Assembly: GCF_026004075.1 (NCBI RefSeq)
Contig: NZ_BPIK01000002.1
Span: forward strand, 496,001-560,000
Source of the DNA: Meiothermus sp.
Lineage (GTDB): Bacteria > Deinococcota > Deinococci > Deinococcales > Thermaceae
Direction: 5' to 3'
Length of the DNA: 64,000 nucleotides
Both the position numbers and the translations under genes were made by a program. Under the pieces are notes generated by a model. That model was not told where the DNA came from and did not search any database. It worked only from the letters and a program-made list of their open reading frames with translations. This document shows, one piece after another, positions 26,166-35,040 of this stretch. The stretch's first letter is position 1; each line of letters starts with the position of its first letter.

Positions 26166-27944
26166 ATGGAAAAGCTCATCTCCCGGCGCGACCTCGAGTT
26201 CCTGCTGTACGAAGTGCTGGACGTGGAGGCCCTCACCCAGCGCGAGCGTTACCGCGACCACAGCCGCGAGACCTTCAAAGATACCCTGGATGTGGCCTAC
26301 CGCATCGCAGTCGAGCAGTTCGCCACCCACAACAAGAAAAACGACCAGGAAGAGCCCTGGTTCGACGGCGAGCGGGTGCACACCAACCCCGAGGTCAAGG
26401 CGGCCCTCGAGGCCTACCGCAAAGCCGGCCTGTTTGCAGCCACACACGACTACGCGCTGGGCGGCATCCAGCTGCCCTACGTGATTGCCACGGCCTACGG
26501 CGCTTTGTTCAAGGCGGCCAACATCGCTACCGCCAGCTTCGCCCTGCTTACCGCGGGCAACGCCAACGTGCTCCGCAAGTATGGCTCGCCAGACCAGCAG
26601 AAGAAATACCTGCTGCCCCAGCTCGAGGGCCGCTTCTTTGGCACCATGTGCCTCTCCGAGCCCCACGCTGGCTCCTCGCTCACCGACCTCCTGACCCGCG
26701 CCGAACCCCAGGCAGACGGCACCTACCGGCTCAACGGCTCCAAGATGTGGATTTCCGGGGGCGACCACGAGATTGCCGAGAACATCGTGCACCTGGTGCT
26801 GGCCAAGATTCCGGGCGGGCCACCGGGGGTCAAGGGAATTTCACTATTCATCGTGCCCAAGTACCTGGTGCACGAGGATGGCCGCCTGGGGCCCCGCAAC
26901 GGGGTGCGGGTGGCCGGCCTCAACCACAAGATGGGCTACCGGGGGATTCCCAACTGCTTGCTGAGCCTCGAGGACGCGGTGGGTGAGCTGGTGGGCGCGC
27001 CGCACCAGGGTCTTTCCTACATGTTCACCATGATGAACGAGGCCCGCATCGGGGTGGGCATGGGCGCGATGGCGCTGGCCTACACCGGCTACCTGCACGC
27101 GCTGGAATATGCCCAGACCCGCACCCAGGGCCGTCGTCTGTACGACAAGAACCCGGCCAGCCCCGCGGTTCCCATCATCCAGCACCCCGATGTGCGCCGC
27201 ATGCTGATAATGCAAAAAGCCTACGCCGAGGGCTGCTTGCACCTGTGCCTGTATGCGGCCCGGCTGGTAGACGAGGAGCGTACCGCTCCCACCCCCGAGG
27301 CCGCCGAGCAGGCCCGTTTGCTGCTCGAGGTGCTCACCCCGGTGGTCAAGGGCTGGTCGAGCGAGCTGGGTATGCGGGCCAACGAGCTGGCTATTCAGGT
27401 GCACGGGGGCTATGGCTACACCCGCGACTACAACGTCGAGCAGTTTTACCGCGACAACCGCCTCAACGCCATTCACGAGGGCACCAACGGCATCCAGGCC
27501 CTCGACCTGCTGGCGCGCAAGGTGGGGATGCAGGGAGGGCAGGGCTTCCGGCTGTGGGCGCAGGAGGTCGAACGAACCATCCAGGCCAGCCGGGACACCG
27601 AGGCCCTGCGGCCTTACGCCGAAGCCCTCGAGCAGGCCCTGCAGACCACCACCCAGGTCACCCAGCACCTGCTGAACAAGGCGGCCCAGGGGGAGGTGGA
27701 ACGGGCTTTTGCCAACTCCTTTGCCTATCTGGAGCTGTTCGGCACGGTGACGCTGGCCTGGCTGTGGCTGGAGCAGGCGCGCAAAGCGTTGGGAAAGGAA
27801 GGGGCTTTTTACCGGGGCAAGCTCGAGGCCGCCCGCTACTTTTTCCTCTACGAACTCGACAAGGTGCCCCTGCTGGCTGCAAGGCTGATGCGCCTGGACG
27901 ATGTGTTTTTGTACCCCGAGCAGGACTGGTTGATCGCAGGGTGA
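26166..27944 (+). CDS. Acyl-CoA dehydrogenase (large, DmdC-like subfamily)
   Basis: FAD-dependent alpha,beta-desaturation of an acyl-CoA thioester. At 592 residues it is longer than typical short/medium-chain enzymes and fits the subfamily with an extra C-terminal domain. Visible are GTMCLSEPHAGSSLTDLLTR and KMWISGGDHEIAENIVHLVL (FAD/substrate blocks), QVHGGYGYTRDYNVEQFYRD, and AIHEGTNGIQALDLLARKV with the catalytic Glu. Start ATG 26166 is preceded by a -10-like TACAAT (26151-26156) nine bases upstream, so it may have its own leaderless transcript behind lysZ. The chain-length or methylmercaptopropionyl specificity cannot be read from the sequence. Confidence 0.88.
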   Translation: MEKLISRRDLEFLLYEVLDVEALTQRERYRDHSRETFKDTLDVAYRIAVEQFATHNKKNDQEEPWFDGERVHTNPEVKAALEAYRKAGLFAATHDYALGGIQLPYVIATAYGALFKAANIATASFALLTAGNANVLRKYGSPDQQKKYLLPQLEGRFFGTMCLSEPHAGSSLTDLLTRAEPQADGTYRLNGSKMWISGGDHEIAENIVHLVLAKIPGGPPGVKGISLFIVPKYLVHEDGRLGPRNGVRVAGLNHKMGYRGIPNCLLSLEDAVGELVGAPHQGLSYMFTMMNEARIGVGMGAMALAYTGYLHALEYAQTRTQGRRLYDKNPASPAVPIIQHPDVRRMLIMQKAYAEGCLHLCLYAARLVDEERTAPTPEAAEQARLLLEVLTPVVKGWSSELGMRANELAIQVHGGYGYTRDYNVEQFYRDNRLNAIHEGTNGIQALDLLARKVGMQGGQGFRLWAQEVERTIQASRDTEALRPYAEALEQALQTTTQVTQHLLNKAAQGEVERAFANSFAYLELFGTVTLAWLWLEQARKALGKEGAFYRGKLEAARYFFLYELDKVPLLAARLMRLDDVFLYPEQDWLIAG

Positions 27945-28096
27945 TCGGATAGTTTGCCCAAGCGTCGGGTTGCTCCTTGATCGGTGCCGGATCGCAGCTT
28001 CAGGGACTACCTTTTTGTCTCTTTGCGCCTTTGACATAAAAGGCCGATTGAGCCTTTGCCCATCTTTATGTGACCAATATGGTTTGAAATAGAGCC

Positions 28097-29602
28097 ATGG
28101 TGCGTTGGTGGATGATTCTATTGGTGCTTTGGGGGGTGGTCTACGCGCAAACCCCCCTTTCCTCGACGCCGATGCTGCCGGCTTCCAGGCTGGGGCTGAG
28201 CGTGACCCAGGAGAACGGGGCCACCACCTTTCACAAGGATGGGCTGAGCTTTACCTATGTGGAGGGTCTGGGCTGGATCCCCCCATTGGAGGCCGGCCTG
28301 CCCCCACCCCAGGGGGCCATGCTGCCGGTAGAGGTAGCCCGGGCGGTGGGCCTGGTGGCAGCACCGGAAGCCGGGGTGCGCTATTCTGCCAGCGCCAACC
28401 GCTTGCGCCTGGTATTCGATCTGCCCGAGGGCGACGCGGTGCAGCCCGTGCCTTCCGATCTGGCCCCGTACCCAGGTACCCTCGAGCTGAGTCTGCCCTA
28501 CTTTGCGCCGGGGCTCGAGGCGGTGCGGCCCGCAGGGGTGGAAGTAGAGGCCCGCTACGAACTGCAAAGCACCCAGCTGGTGCTACAAGCCCCGCCGGGC
28601 CGCTTCTACCGCTACCGTACTTTTTTGCTTTCCAATCCCAGCCGCTACGTGCTGGATGTCTACTACCTCGAGCCCGAGCGCGAAGAGGCCCTTATGCCAG
28701 GCTTCCGCTACCGCGAAGTGTGGGCCTGGACGCCCGAGCCGGTGCGCATGTACTGGCTCGAGGCCCTGCCGGGCCGCTGGCGCATGGAGCCGGTGGGCCG
28801 CCCCGGCGAGCGCAAAGTGTTGCCGGAGATGGCCCCCGGGGCCCTGGCCATCCTGAATGGCGGCTACTTCGATGGCCGTACCGGGACACCCATTGGCCTC
28901 TGGGTGCGCGGGGGGGTGCCCCTCAGCCTTCCTTTTGGCCGCAGCGCGCTGTTCTGGCAGGAGGATAGTTTGTTTGCCGGACGGCCCCGGTTTGCGGCCT
29001 CGGTGCAACTCATGGACGGGCGTAACCTGCGGGTGGGGCTCAACCTGGCCCGGGCCCGCTATACGGTGCATACCCTGCCGGGGCTGGTGGGCAGGGCCGG
29101 TGAGGGGGTACATGTCGTGCAGGGCGAACAGATTATCGCCACCTACCCCGCACCTTACGAGCTCCCCGAAGGTTTTTGGGCGCTTACATTTCCTGTGGAA
29201 GAACCCATCGCCCGTACTGGCGAGACCCTGCGGCTATTGGTGAGCCTCGAGCCACCGGCAAACCACGCGCTCGAGGCTGGCCCTTTGCTCATCCAAAGCG
29301 GGGCCAATGTGTTCGACCCCAACGCCGAGCCCTTCCGCGACCGCGCCCCGGTAGAGGCGGTGGCGGCCCAGTCGGTGGTGGCCTGGTCGCAGGAGGGAGC
29401 GCTGTACTTTATCGTGACCGAGCCCATGCGCCCCGAGGCGCTGGCCCGGGTGCTACAGGGGCAGGGCTTCTGGGGGGCCATCCGCATGGACGGCGGGGGC
29501 TCGGCCCAGCTCTGGGTGCAAGGGCGCTTGCGCAATCCGGGCAATGGCCTGCTGGGGGTGCGCCCGGTGGTGAATGGGCTGGCGCTGTATCCCAAGCCAT
29601 AG
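28097..29602 (+). CDS. Secreted phosphodiester glycosidase (NAGPA) family protein
   Basis: Exported 501-residue protein with signal peptide MVRWWMILLVLWGVVYAQ. The C-terminal half has the NAGPA/DUF2233 features LAILNGGYFDGRTGTPIGLW, GRSALFWQEDS and the terminal RMDGGGSAQLWVQGR, known from the enzyme that uncovers mannose-6-phosphate and from bacterial envelope polysaccharide proteins. The N-terminal half (about residues 85-200) has AMIN-like beta segments (NRLRLVFDLPEG, PSRYVLDVYYLE), suggesting cell-wall targeting. It stands alone, 152 bases after the dehydrogenase, with a TTGCCC-N16-TATGGT promoter-like element at 28057-28084. Confidence 0.82.
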   Translation: MVRWWMILLVLWGVVYAQTPLSSTPMLPASRLGLSVTQENGATTFHKDGLSFTYVEGLGWIPPLEAGLPPPQGAMLPVEVARAVGLVAAPEAGVRYSASANRLRLVFDLPEGDAVQPVPSDLAPYPGTLELSLPYFAPGLEAVRPAGVEVEARYELQSTQLVLQAPPGRFYRYRTFLLSNPSRYVLDVYYLEPEREEALMPGFRYREVWAWTPEPVRMYWLEALPGRWRMEPVGRPGERKVLPEMAPGALAILNGGYFDGRTGTPIGLWVRGGVPLSLPFGRSALFWQEDSLFAGRPRFAASVQLMDGRNLRVGLNLARARYTVHTLPGLVGRAGEGVHVVQGEQIIATYPAPYELPEGFWALTFPVEEPIARTGETLRLLVSLEPPANHALEAGPLLIQSGANVFDPNAEPFRDRAPVEAVAAQSVVAWSQEGALYFIVTEPMRPEALARVLQGQGFWGAIRMDGGGSAQLWVQGRLRNPGNGLLGVRPVVNGLALYPKP

Positions 29603-29818
29603 AACGCTTCTCGGAAAAACCAGCCCTCCTCCCATGGTGGCCTGGATCTGGTCATCCTAATAAAATTGGGGTGGGGCTCTCGGCATTTTCTCACATCTGC
29701 ACTTTAAGCTCGATAGGCCCCCTACCTGAAGTTGCGCTGACCCGATGCATGCAGTATGGAGCACGACTTTTAGGGGTGTCCGGTTCCGAATCTTGAGCTA
29801 ACCCGAACAGGAGGTTTT

Positions 29819-31084
29819 ATGAACATCGCAATTCTTTGTCACGCCAGCGCAGGGGGTTCGGGTGTGGTGGCAACTGAGCTGGCCCTGGCCCTGGCGGGTC
29901 TGGGGCATGATGTGCATCTGGTGGCTACCGAACGGCCCTTCCGCCTGACCGAAGAACGGCTCAACCAGCTTGGTCTTAGCAGCAACCTGCGCTCGATGGG
30001 CCAGAACCCGGTGGGTGGGCTGGGCCGCATTTTTCAGGCCTCCAAACAGAGCGTGGCCCGCTGGTTGGGTCTGCTCAAAAAGCCGTTGCGGGCTGGTTCC
30101 CTCAACTTCCATCAGGTGCTGAGCGCCGACTACCCCTTGTTCCAGGAGCCCCTCACCACCCTTACGGCGGCCAACTCCATTGCCGAGCTCATCGAACGCT
30201 TCAAAATCGATCTGGTGCACGCACATTACGCCATTCCACATGCGACGAGCGCCATCCTGGCTCGTGAGATGGGGCTGGACATCAAGGTGATAACCACCCT
30301 GCATGGCACCGACGTTACCCTGGTCGGGCGTGAGCCGGCTTTTGCCAAAACCACCCAGCACGCGGTGCGCAGCTCGGACGCGGTGACAGCAGTTTCCCGT
30401 GCACTGGCCGAGGAGGCCCGCACCCAGCTGGGGGTGGAGCGCGAGATTGAGGTGATCTACAACTGGGTGGATCCGGAGCGCTTCCAGCCCAACAGAGACC
30501 CGGCCTACCGGGCCCGCTTTGCCCAGCCTGAGGAGGCCATCGTGCTGCATGTCTCCAACTTTCGCCCGGTCAAGCGCCCGCTGGATGCGCTACGGGTGTT
30601 TGCTGGTATTCTCGAGCGCATGCCGGCCCGCCTGCTTATGATTGGCGATGGACCGCTGCGCCAGGAGTGCATGGAGCTGGCCGATGAGCTGGAGATTGCC
30701 GGGCGGGTGCAGTTTTTGGAATCCACGCCCAGCATCGAGAAGTTTATGAGCGTGGCCGATCTGTTCTTGCTGCCCTCCGAGCAGGAGTCCTTCGGTCTGG
30801 TGGCCCTCGAGGCCATGGCCAGTGGGGTGCCGGTGGTGGCGAGCCGGGTGGGCGGGCTGCCCGAGCTGATTGAAGAGGGTAAAACCGGTTTCCTGCGGCC
30901 CATGGGGGATATACCGGCGATGCTCGAGGCCAGCCTGGAAATCCTCACCAGCCGCACCCGTCGCCGCGCCATGGGCGAGGCGGCCCGCGCGCGGGCTATC
31001 GAGCACTTCCGGCCCGAGGTGGTGCTGCCCAGGTACCTCGAGGTCTACGAGAAGACCCTCAATAAAGTGCTTGAAGCGGGGTAG
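29819..31084 (+). CDS. bshA: N-acetyl-alpha-D-glucosaminyl L-malate synthase BshA
   Basis: Glycosyltransferase family 4 enzyme that joins UDP-GlcNAc to L-malate, first step of bacillithiol. The 421-residue protein matches BshA at MNIAILCHASAGGSGVVATE, VHAHYAIPHATSAILA, ITTLHGTDVTLVG, VIYNWVDPERF, LHVSNFRPVKRPLDAL, LMIGDGPLRQEC and SEQESFGLVALEAMASGVP. About 45 residues (roughly 44-94, between PFRL and NFHQV) are extra compared with the Bacillus enzyme as I recall it. AGGAGG seven bases upstream fixes the ATG. No bshB or bshC is next to it. Confidence 0.92.
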   Translation: MNIAILCHASAGGSGVVATELALALAGLGHDVHLVATERPFRLTEERLNQLGLSSNLRSMGQNPVGGLGRIFQASKQSVARWLGLLKKPLRAGSLNFHQVLSADYPLFQEPLTTLTAANSIAELIERFKIDLVHAHYAIPHATSAILAREMGLDIKVITTLHGTDVTLVGREPAFAKTTQHAVRSSDAVTAVSRALAEEARTQLGVEREIEVIYNWVDPERFQPNRDPAYRARFAQPEEAIVLHVSNFRPVKRPLDALRVFAGILERMPARLLMIGDGPLRQECMELADELEIAGRVQFLESTPSIEKFMSVADLFLLPSEQESFGLVALEAMASGVPVVASRVGGLPELIEEGKTGFLRPMGDIPAMLEASLEILTSRTRRRAMGEAARARAIEHFRPEVVLPRYLEVYEKTLNKVLEAG

Positions 31085-31106
31085 CGCACGCCCCATACAA
31101 TCAGGC

Positions 31107-31580
31107 ATGGGCCAGGAAATCGAACGTAAATTTCTGGTGCGTTCCTCGGTCTGGAAGAAGGGGGCGGTGGGCACTCCTTACCGCCAGGGCTACCTGTGCC
31201 GACAAGAAGAGCGCACGGTGCGGGTGCGCATCGCCGGCGATGAAGCCTATCTGACCATCAAGGGCCAGGCCCTGGGGATGACCCGCCTCGAGTACGAGTA
31301 CCCCATCCCCCTGGCCGAGGCCAGCGAACTGCTCGACCGGCTTTGCATAAAGCCCCTGATCGAGAAAACCCGCTACCGTGTTGAGTTTGGCGGGCGGGTC
31401 TGGGAAGTGGACGAGTTTATGGGGGAGAACCGGGGCCTGGTGGTGGCCGAGGTGGAGCTCGAGTCGCCCGACCAACCCCTCGAGCTGCCCGACTGGGTGG
31501 GAGAGGAGGTCACCCACGACCCTCGCTACCTGAATGCCAACCTGGTAGAACATCCGTTCTCGAGGTGGGGCAGGCCCTGA
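31107..31580 (+). CDS. CYTH-domain protein (triphosphate tunnel family)
   Basis: 157 residues beginning MGQEIERKFLV, the EXEXK hallmark of CYTH proteins, which bind triphosphates in a beta-tunnel and act as inorganic triphosphatases, thiamine triphosphatases or class IV adenylate cyclases. RTVRVRIAGDEAYLTIKG, EKTRYRVEFGGRVWEVDEF and VAEVELESPDQPLELPDWVG supply the expected charged tunnel strands. ATG 31107 has no Shine-Dalgarno but stands 5 bases after TACAAT (31096-31101), with TTGAAG 19 bases further up, so a leaderless mRNA is likely. The exact reaction cannot be told. Confidence 0.88.
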   Translation: MGQEIERKFLVRSSVWKKGAVGTPYRQGYLCRQEERTVRVRIAGDEAYLTIKGQALGMTRLEYEYPIPLAEASELLDRLCIKPLIEKTRYRVEFGGRVWEVDEFMGENRGLVVAEVELESPDQPLELPDWVGEEVTHDPRYLNANLVEHPFSRWGRP

Positions 31581-31801
31581 CCTTTGGCACAGACTTCTCG
31601 AGTGCTCATCGGCCTGCAAAAATCACCCATGCTTACCGCGTGAGTCCAGGCACACTGACGTTATATCTTTCGGATCTGATCAAGCATTCCGCCAGAATCT
31701 CCACCATGCTGTGAGGCGGGTGGGCCGATTGCTCTAAGTATTCCACCGGAAGATTTGCCCTTTGGCCCGCAAAAGCAACCTGAGCTTTCCTTCTCGAACA
31801 C

Positions 31802-31942
31802 TTATACGCATTTCGTCAGTATCGTTCATTTTTGAAAGCCTAAACGATACTGCCGAAATGCTTTTCTACTCCCTTCGGTCGGCTTGAATCCTTCACCTTT
31901 GACTACGCCCCACAGTGAAGGATTCAAGCGGAAACGGTATTA
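31802..31942. repeat. Two-hairpin palindromic repeat, copy 1
   Basis: About 140 bases matching 46298-46438 in inverted orientation. It contains two dyads whose arms are conserved between copies while the loops differ: CTTGAATCCTTCAC/GTGAAGGATTCAAG and GCATTTCGG-AGTATCGTT with its complement. The ends read TTATACGC and CGGTATTA, so both are bounded by T-N-A. The damaged IS copy starts exactly at the TTA edge (31940-31942). It may be a MITE-like or REP-like element. Confidence 0.8.
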
Positions 31943-32575
31943 GAGACTGTCTTAATACTTTCTAGGAGGCCAATCTTCTGACCATAAGCGGATCATCGCT
32001 GTGTGATGAGGTCTCTGAGCTCTCAGGTAGAGCTCATAGTCCCGTTCAGCTCCGATTGAAGTCAGCAGGCAAACGTCGCTCACCACCCTCTCCGCGTCCT
32101 TCGCACTTCCTCTCAAGCGCTTGACTCCACACCAGCCTTGTGTATCCACAGCAGATGCCGTTTGCGCCCTTTACCTCTGCCCGCGTCATACCCCTGACCC
32201 CCTTTCCGAGTCTTCACGCTCTGGCTATCCAGATCCCGCGCTGGTTCGGCAGGCGTCTGCTTTACGCGGTTTCTCGCGCAGGTGGTATGTATCTGTTCAG
32301 AAACCCGATTTGCGCCACAAACGGAAGTAGTGATAGACGGTTTCAGTGGGCAGGTCATAGGGCATCATGCGCCAGCGCAGCCGGCGCGGGTGATGTAGAA
32401 GATGCCGTTCAGGATTTCCGCCAGGGATTCTCCGGGGGCGATGGGGGGCGGCGGAGGGCTGGGGCATCAGGGGTGCCAGTATGGCCCATTCCTGGTCGGT
32501 CAGATCGCTGGGGTAGCGGCTTTGTCTGAGTTCCATGCGTGACTATAGCATGAGGGAGGCTATTAAGACAGTCTC
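31943..32575 (-). mobile_element. IS5-family element, damaged copy (633 bp)
   Basis: Bounded by the same 15-bp inverted ends GAGACTGTCTTAATA as the intact copy at 45366-46297 and flanked by TTA direct repeats (31940-31942 and 32576-32578). It is reversed relative to the intact copy and about 300 bp shorter because the middle of the second half of the transposase is missing. The first 145 bases at the transposase start and the last 45 bases at the other end match closely, but the middle has lost one base at over 25 homopolymer runs. Confidence 0.93.
31960..32536 (-). pseudogene. IS5-family transposase remnant
   Basis: The reading frame opens at ATG 32536 (MELRQSRYPSDLTDQEWAIL), shifts frame after about 35 codons (run shortening in the CCCGGGAGA context) and stops early. 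Later parts of the transposase, including DSQSVK and the final RLM..RR region, are recognisable only in other frames, and the block with the second catalytic Asp is deleted. It cannot make active enzyme as written. Confidence 0.88.
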
Positions 32576-32649
32576 TTATTTGTTTCTCCCCGCGGGGCCC
32601 CGGGATGAAGAAAATTCAGTGGTAGGGCACTTAGCGATACAATCACCGC

Positions 32650-33882
32650 ATGGCAGTGCGCTTAGAAGACATCCAGGCCGCCCGTGAGGTAATCCGCGAG
32701 ATCGTCGCTCCCACCCCCACCCTGCCTGACCCGCTCACCTCCGACGAGCTTGGGGCGCAGGTTTTTGTCAAGGCGGAGTGTTTGCAGAAGAGCGGTTCCT
32801 TCAAGATTCGCGGGGCCTATAACAAAATTGCCGCCCTCACCCCCGAGGAAAAAGCCCGTGGGGTGATCGCCCCTTCGGCGGGCAACCACGCCCAGGGGGT
32901 GGCCCTGGCCGCAGCCCTGCAGGGCATCCGCTCGGTGATCGTAATGCCCCAGCACGCCCCCCTCACCAAGGTGGTGGCGACCCGCCGCCTGGGGGCCGAG
33001 GTAGTGCTTTATGGGGCCAGCTTCGACGATGCGGTGGCCCACGCCCACGAGCTGCAGCAGCAGCACGGCTACACCTACGTGCACGCCTTCAACGACGAAA
33101 AGATCATCGCCGGGCAGGGCACCATTGGCCTCGAGCTGCTCGAGGCCCTGCCCAACCTGGACGTGCTGGTGGTGCCCATCGGCGGGGGCGGCCTGATTGG
33201 CGGCATCGCGGTAGCGGTCAAGAGCCTGCGCCCGCAGACCCGGATTGTGGGGGTGCAGGCGGCGGGCTGTGCGCCGGTCAACCCCTCGCTCAAGGCCGGG
33301 CATCCGGTGAGCGTGCCGGTGGCCCAGACCATCGCCGACGGCATTGCGGTCAAACGTCCAGGCGAGCTAACCCTGCCCCTCATTCAGCAGTACGTAGACC
33401 AGGTGCTTGAGGTCACCGACGACGAGATCGCCCGCGGCATTGCGCACTGCGCCCAGAACCTCAAGCTGGTGGTGGAGGGGGCCGGGGCTGCCGGGATGGG
33501 GGCCATCCTGGCCGGCAAGGTGCCAGTGCGGCCCGGCCAGACCGTCGCCACGGTGCTATGCGGGGGCAACATCGACGGCAACCTGCTTTCCCGGGTAATC
33601 GAGCAGGTGATGGTGCGGCAGGGCCGCTACCTGCTGCTCAAGCTGGCGGTGGTGGATCGTCCGGGGGCGCTGGCGCGGGTGGTGGATCATGTGGCCGCCG
33701 CCGGGGCCAACATCATCGATATTTTCCACCGCCGGGCCCTCTGGCTGGCCCCGCTGGGCAAGGTGGGGGTGGAGCTGGTGCTGGAGGTGCGCGACGCCGA
33801 GCATGGCGAAGAAGTGTTGGCGCGGCTCGAGCAGGCCGGCTACCACCCCGAGCGGGAACGGGTGGGGGAGTGGCCGGATTAA
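32650..33882 (+). CDS. ilvA: Threonine ammonia-lyase (threonine dehydratase) with ACT domain
   Basis: PLP enzyme that converts threonine to 2-oxobutyrate, entry to isoleucine or threonine breakdown. The 410-residue protein has the PLP lysine in KSGSFKIRGAYNK, the phosphate loop IGGGGLIGGIAVAVKSL and a C-terminal ACT-like domain (about 325-405: LLKLAVVDRPGALARVVDHV). With one short regulatory domain it is nearer the catabolic/TdcB form than E. coli IlvA (two domains). ATG 32650 has no ribosome site but a TACAAT box six bases upstream, suggesting a leaderless start. The damaged IS ends 75 bases before it. The stop overlaps the convergent methyltransferase end by 4 bases. Confidence 0.9.
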   Translation: MAVRLEDIQAAREVIREIVAPTPTLPDPLTSDELGAQVFVKAECLQKSGSFKIRGAYNKIAALTPEEKARGVIAPSAGNHAQGVALAAALQGIRSVIVMPQHAPLTKVVATRRLGAEVVLYGASFDDAVAHAHELQQQHGYTYVHAFNDEKIIAGQGTIGLELLEALPNLDVLVVPIGGGGLIGGIAVAVKSLRPQTRIVGVQAAGCAPVNPSLKAGHPVSVPVAQTIADGIAVKRPGELTLPLIQQYVDQVLEVTDDEIARGIAHCAQNLKLVVEGAGAAGMGAILAGKVPVRPGQTVATVLCGGNIDGNLLSRVIEQVMVRQGRYLLLKLAVVDRPGALARVVDHVAAAGANIIDIFHRRALWLAPLGKVGVELVLEVRDAEHGEEVLARLEQAGYHPERERVGEWPD

Positions 33883-35036
33883 GAGCTGGGTTTGCCCGCC
33901 AATTCGAACAGACGGCCCTGCCGGATGGTGGTTCGCGATTCCCCCCGCATGGTTGCCACAATGCTCTCGCCGATGGCTTTACCCAGGCCCACCGGAACGG
34001 CGTTGCCAATTTGTCGATAGCGATCTGCCATTGAACCACAAAACAGCCATTCGTCGGGAAAGCCTTGCAGCCGGGCTGCTTCCCGGACGCTAATGGGCCT
34101 TAGCTCAGAGGGGTGGCACATGTCGGTGGCTTTTTGTGCAGGGCTTGTGGTGACGGTGGGGGCTGGTTTGTCCCAGGCCAGCCGGCGATAAAAACCCACC
34201 TTCCCTCCCCCAGAGGTAAACGCCCCCCCCATGGCTTCCGGCCAGAGTTCGGGGGGTAGATCGCGCCAGTTGCCCCCCTCAGGAATCAGGCGCAAAAAAC
34301 GTAACCGCGACTCGGGGTAAGGTGGATACTCCGGAGATGGATCGTCTAACCCATCCCAGGCCTCGCGTACTGTGCGCCAGCGGGGTAAGTGCAGACCATC
34401 TTTGTGGTGGGTAGGTCGGGGCAGGGCAATAGGTTCGTGGTCTCGACTACCAATAATAATCACCCGCTCGCGCACCTGGGGCACACCATAGTCGGCCGCA
34501 TTGAGCAGGCCGTATACATAGGAGTAACCAAGGCGATCAAACTCCCCAAGGATGACCTGAAAGGCTGAGCCTGGAAGTTCATCGGGTTCGTAAGGGGGAG
34601 CCCCTTTCCCCCGCTCCTTGATGGGGCGGTGGCGGATGGCAGCCGACAGGAGGCCCCGCACATTCTCCATCACAAAGAAGCGGGGTTGCACCCCCTCGAT
34701 AAGACGAACGAAGTCTCGAAAAAGGCTCCCTCGAGGGTCCTGTATAGCAGCCCGGCGCCCTGCAGTGCTGAAGGGTTGGCAGGGGGGGCCGCCGGAAATG
34801 AGGGTAACCTCGCCTACGCGCAGGCCAGCGGCCTCGAGCAGTATCTCTGCGGTCACCTGCGTTACGTCCTCAAAAATGGCCGCTGTGCGACCAAGGCGCT
34901 TGAGGTTGTACTGAATGGTTTGGCGAGCTATCGGGTCTAGCTCAACCAAAACTTGCGTAATGAAACCTGCCTGCTCCAAGCCCAGATCTAGACCCATCGC
35001 CCCGGAGAACAGAGAAATATGCGATAGGTTATGCAC
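33879..35036 (-). CDS. DNA (cytosine-5-)-methyltransferase of a type II R-M system
   Basis: Transfers methyl from SAM to C5 of cytosine. The 385 residues contain the ordered C5-MTase motifs: I LFSGAMGLDLGLEQAG, IV GGPPCQPFSTAG with the catalytic Cys, VI FFVMENVRGLL, VIII PQVRERVIIIG, then a target-recognition region (about residues 235-320), IX REAARLQGFPDEW and X QIGNAVPVGLGKA. It begins 4 bases after the restriction-enzyme gene on the same strand, so protection and cutting genes are coupled. The recognition sequence cannot be read directly. Confidence 0.93.
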   Translation of the reverse strand: MHNLSHISLFSGAMGLDLGLEQAGFITQVLVELDPIARQTIQYNLKRLGRTAAIFEDVTQVTAEILLEAAGLRVGEVTLISGGPPCQPFSTAGRRAAIQDPRGSLFRDFVRLIEGVQPRFFVMENVRGLLSAAIRHRPIKERGKGAPPYEPDELPGSAFQVILGEFDRLGYSYVYGLLNAADYGVPQVRERVIIIGSRDHEPIALPRPTHHKDGLHLPRWRTVREAWDGLDDPSPEYPPYPESRLRFLRLIPEGGNWRDLPPELWPEAMGGAFTSGGGKVGFYRRLAWDKPAPTVTTSPAQKATDMCHPSELRPISVREAARLQGFPDEWLFCGSMADRYRQIGNAVPVGLGKAIGESIVATMRGESRTTIRQGRLFELAGKPSS

Positions 35037-35040
35037 AGCT

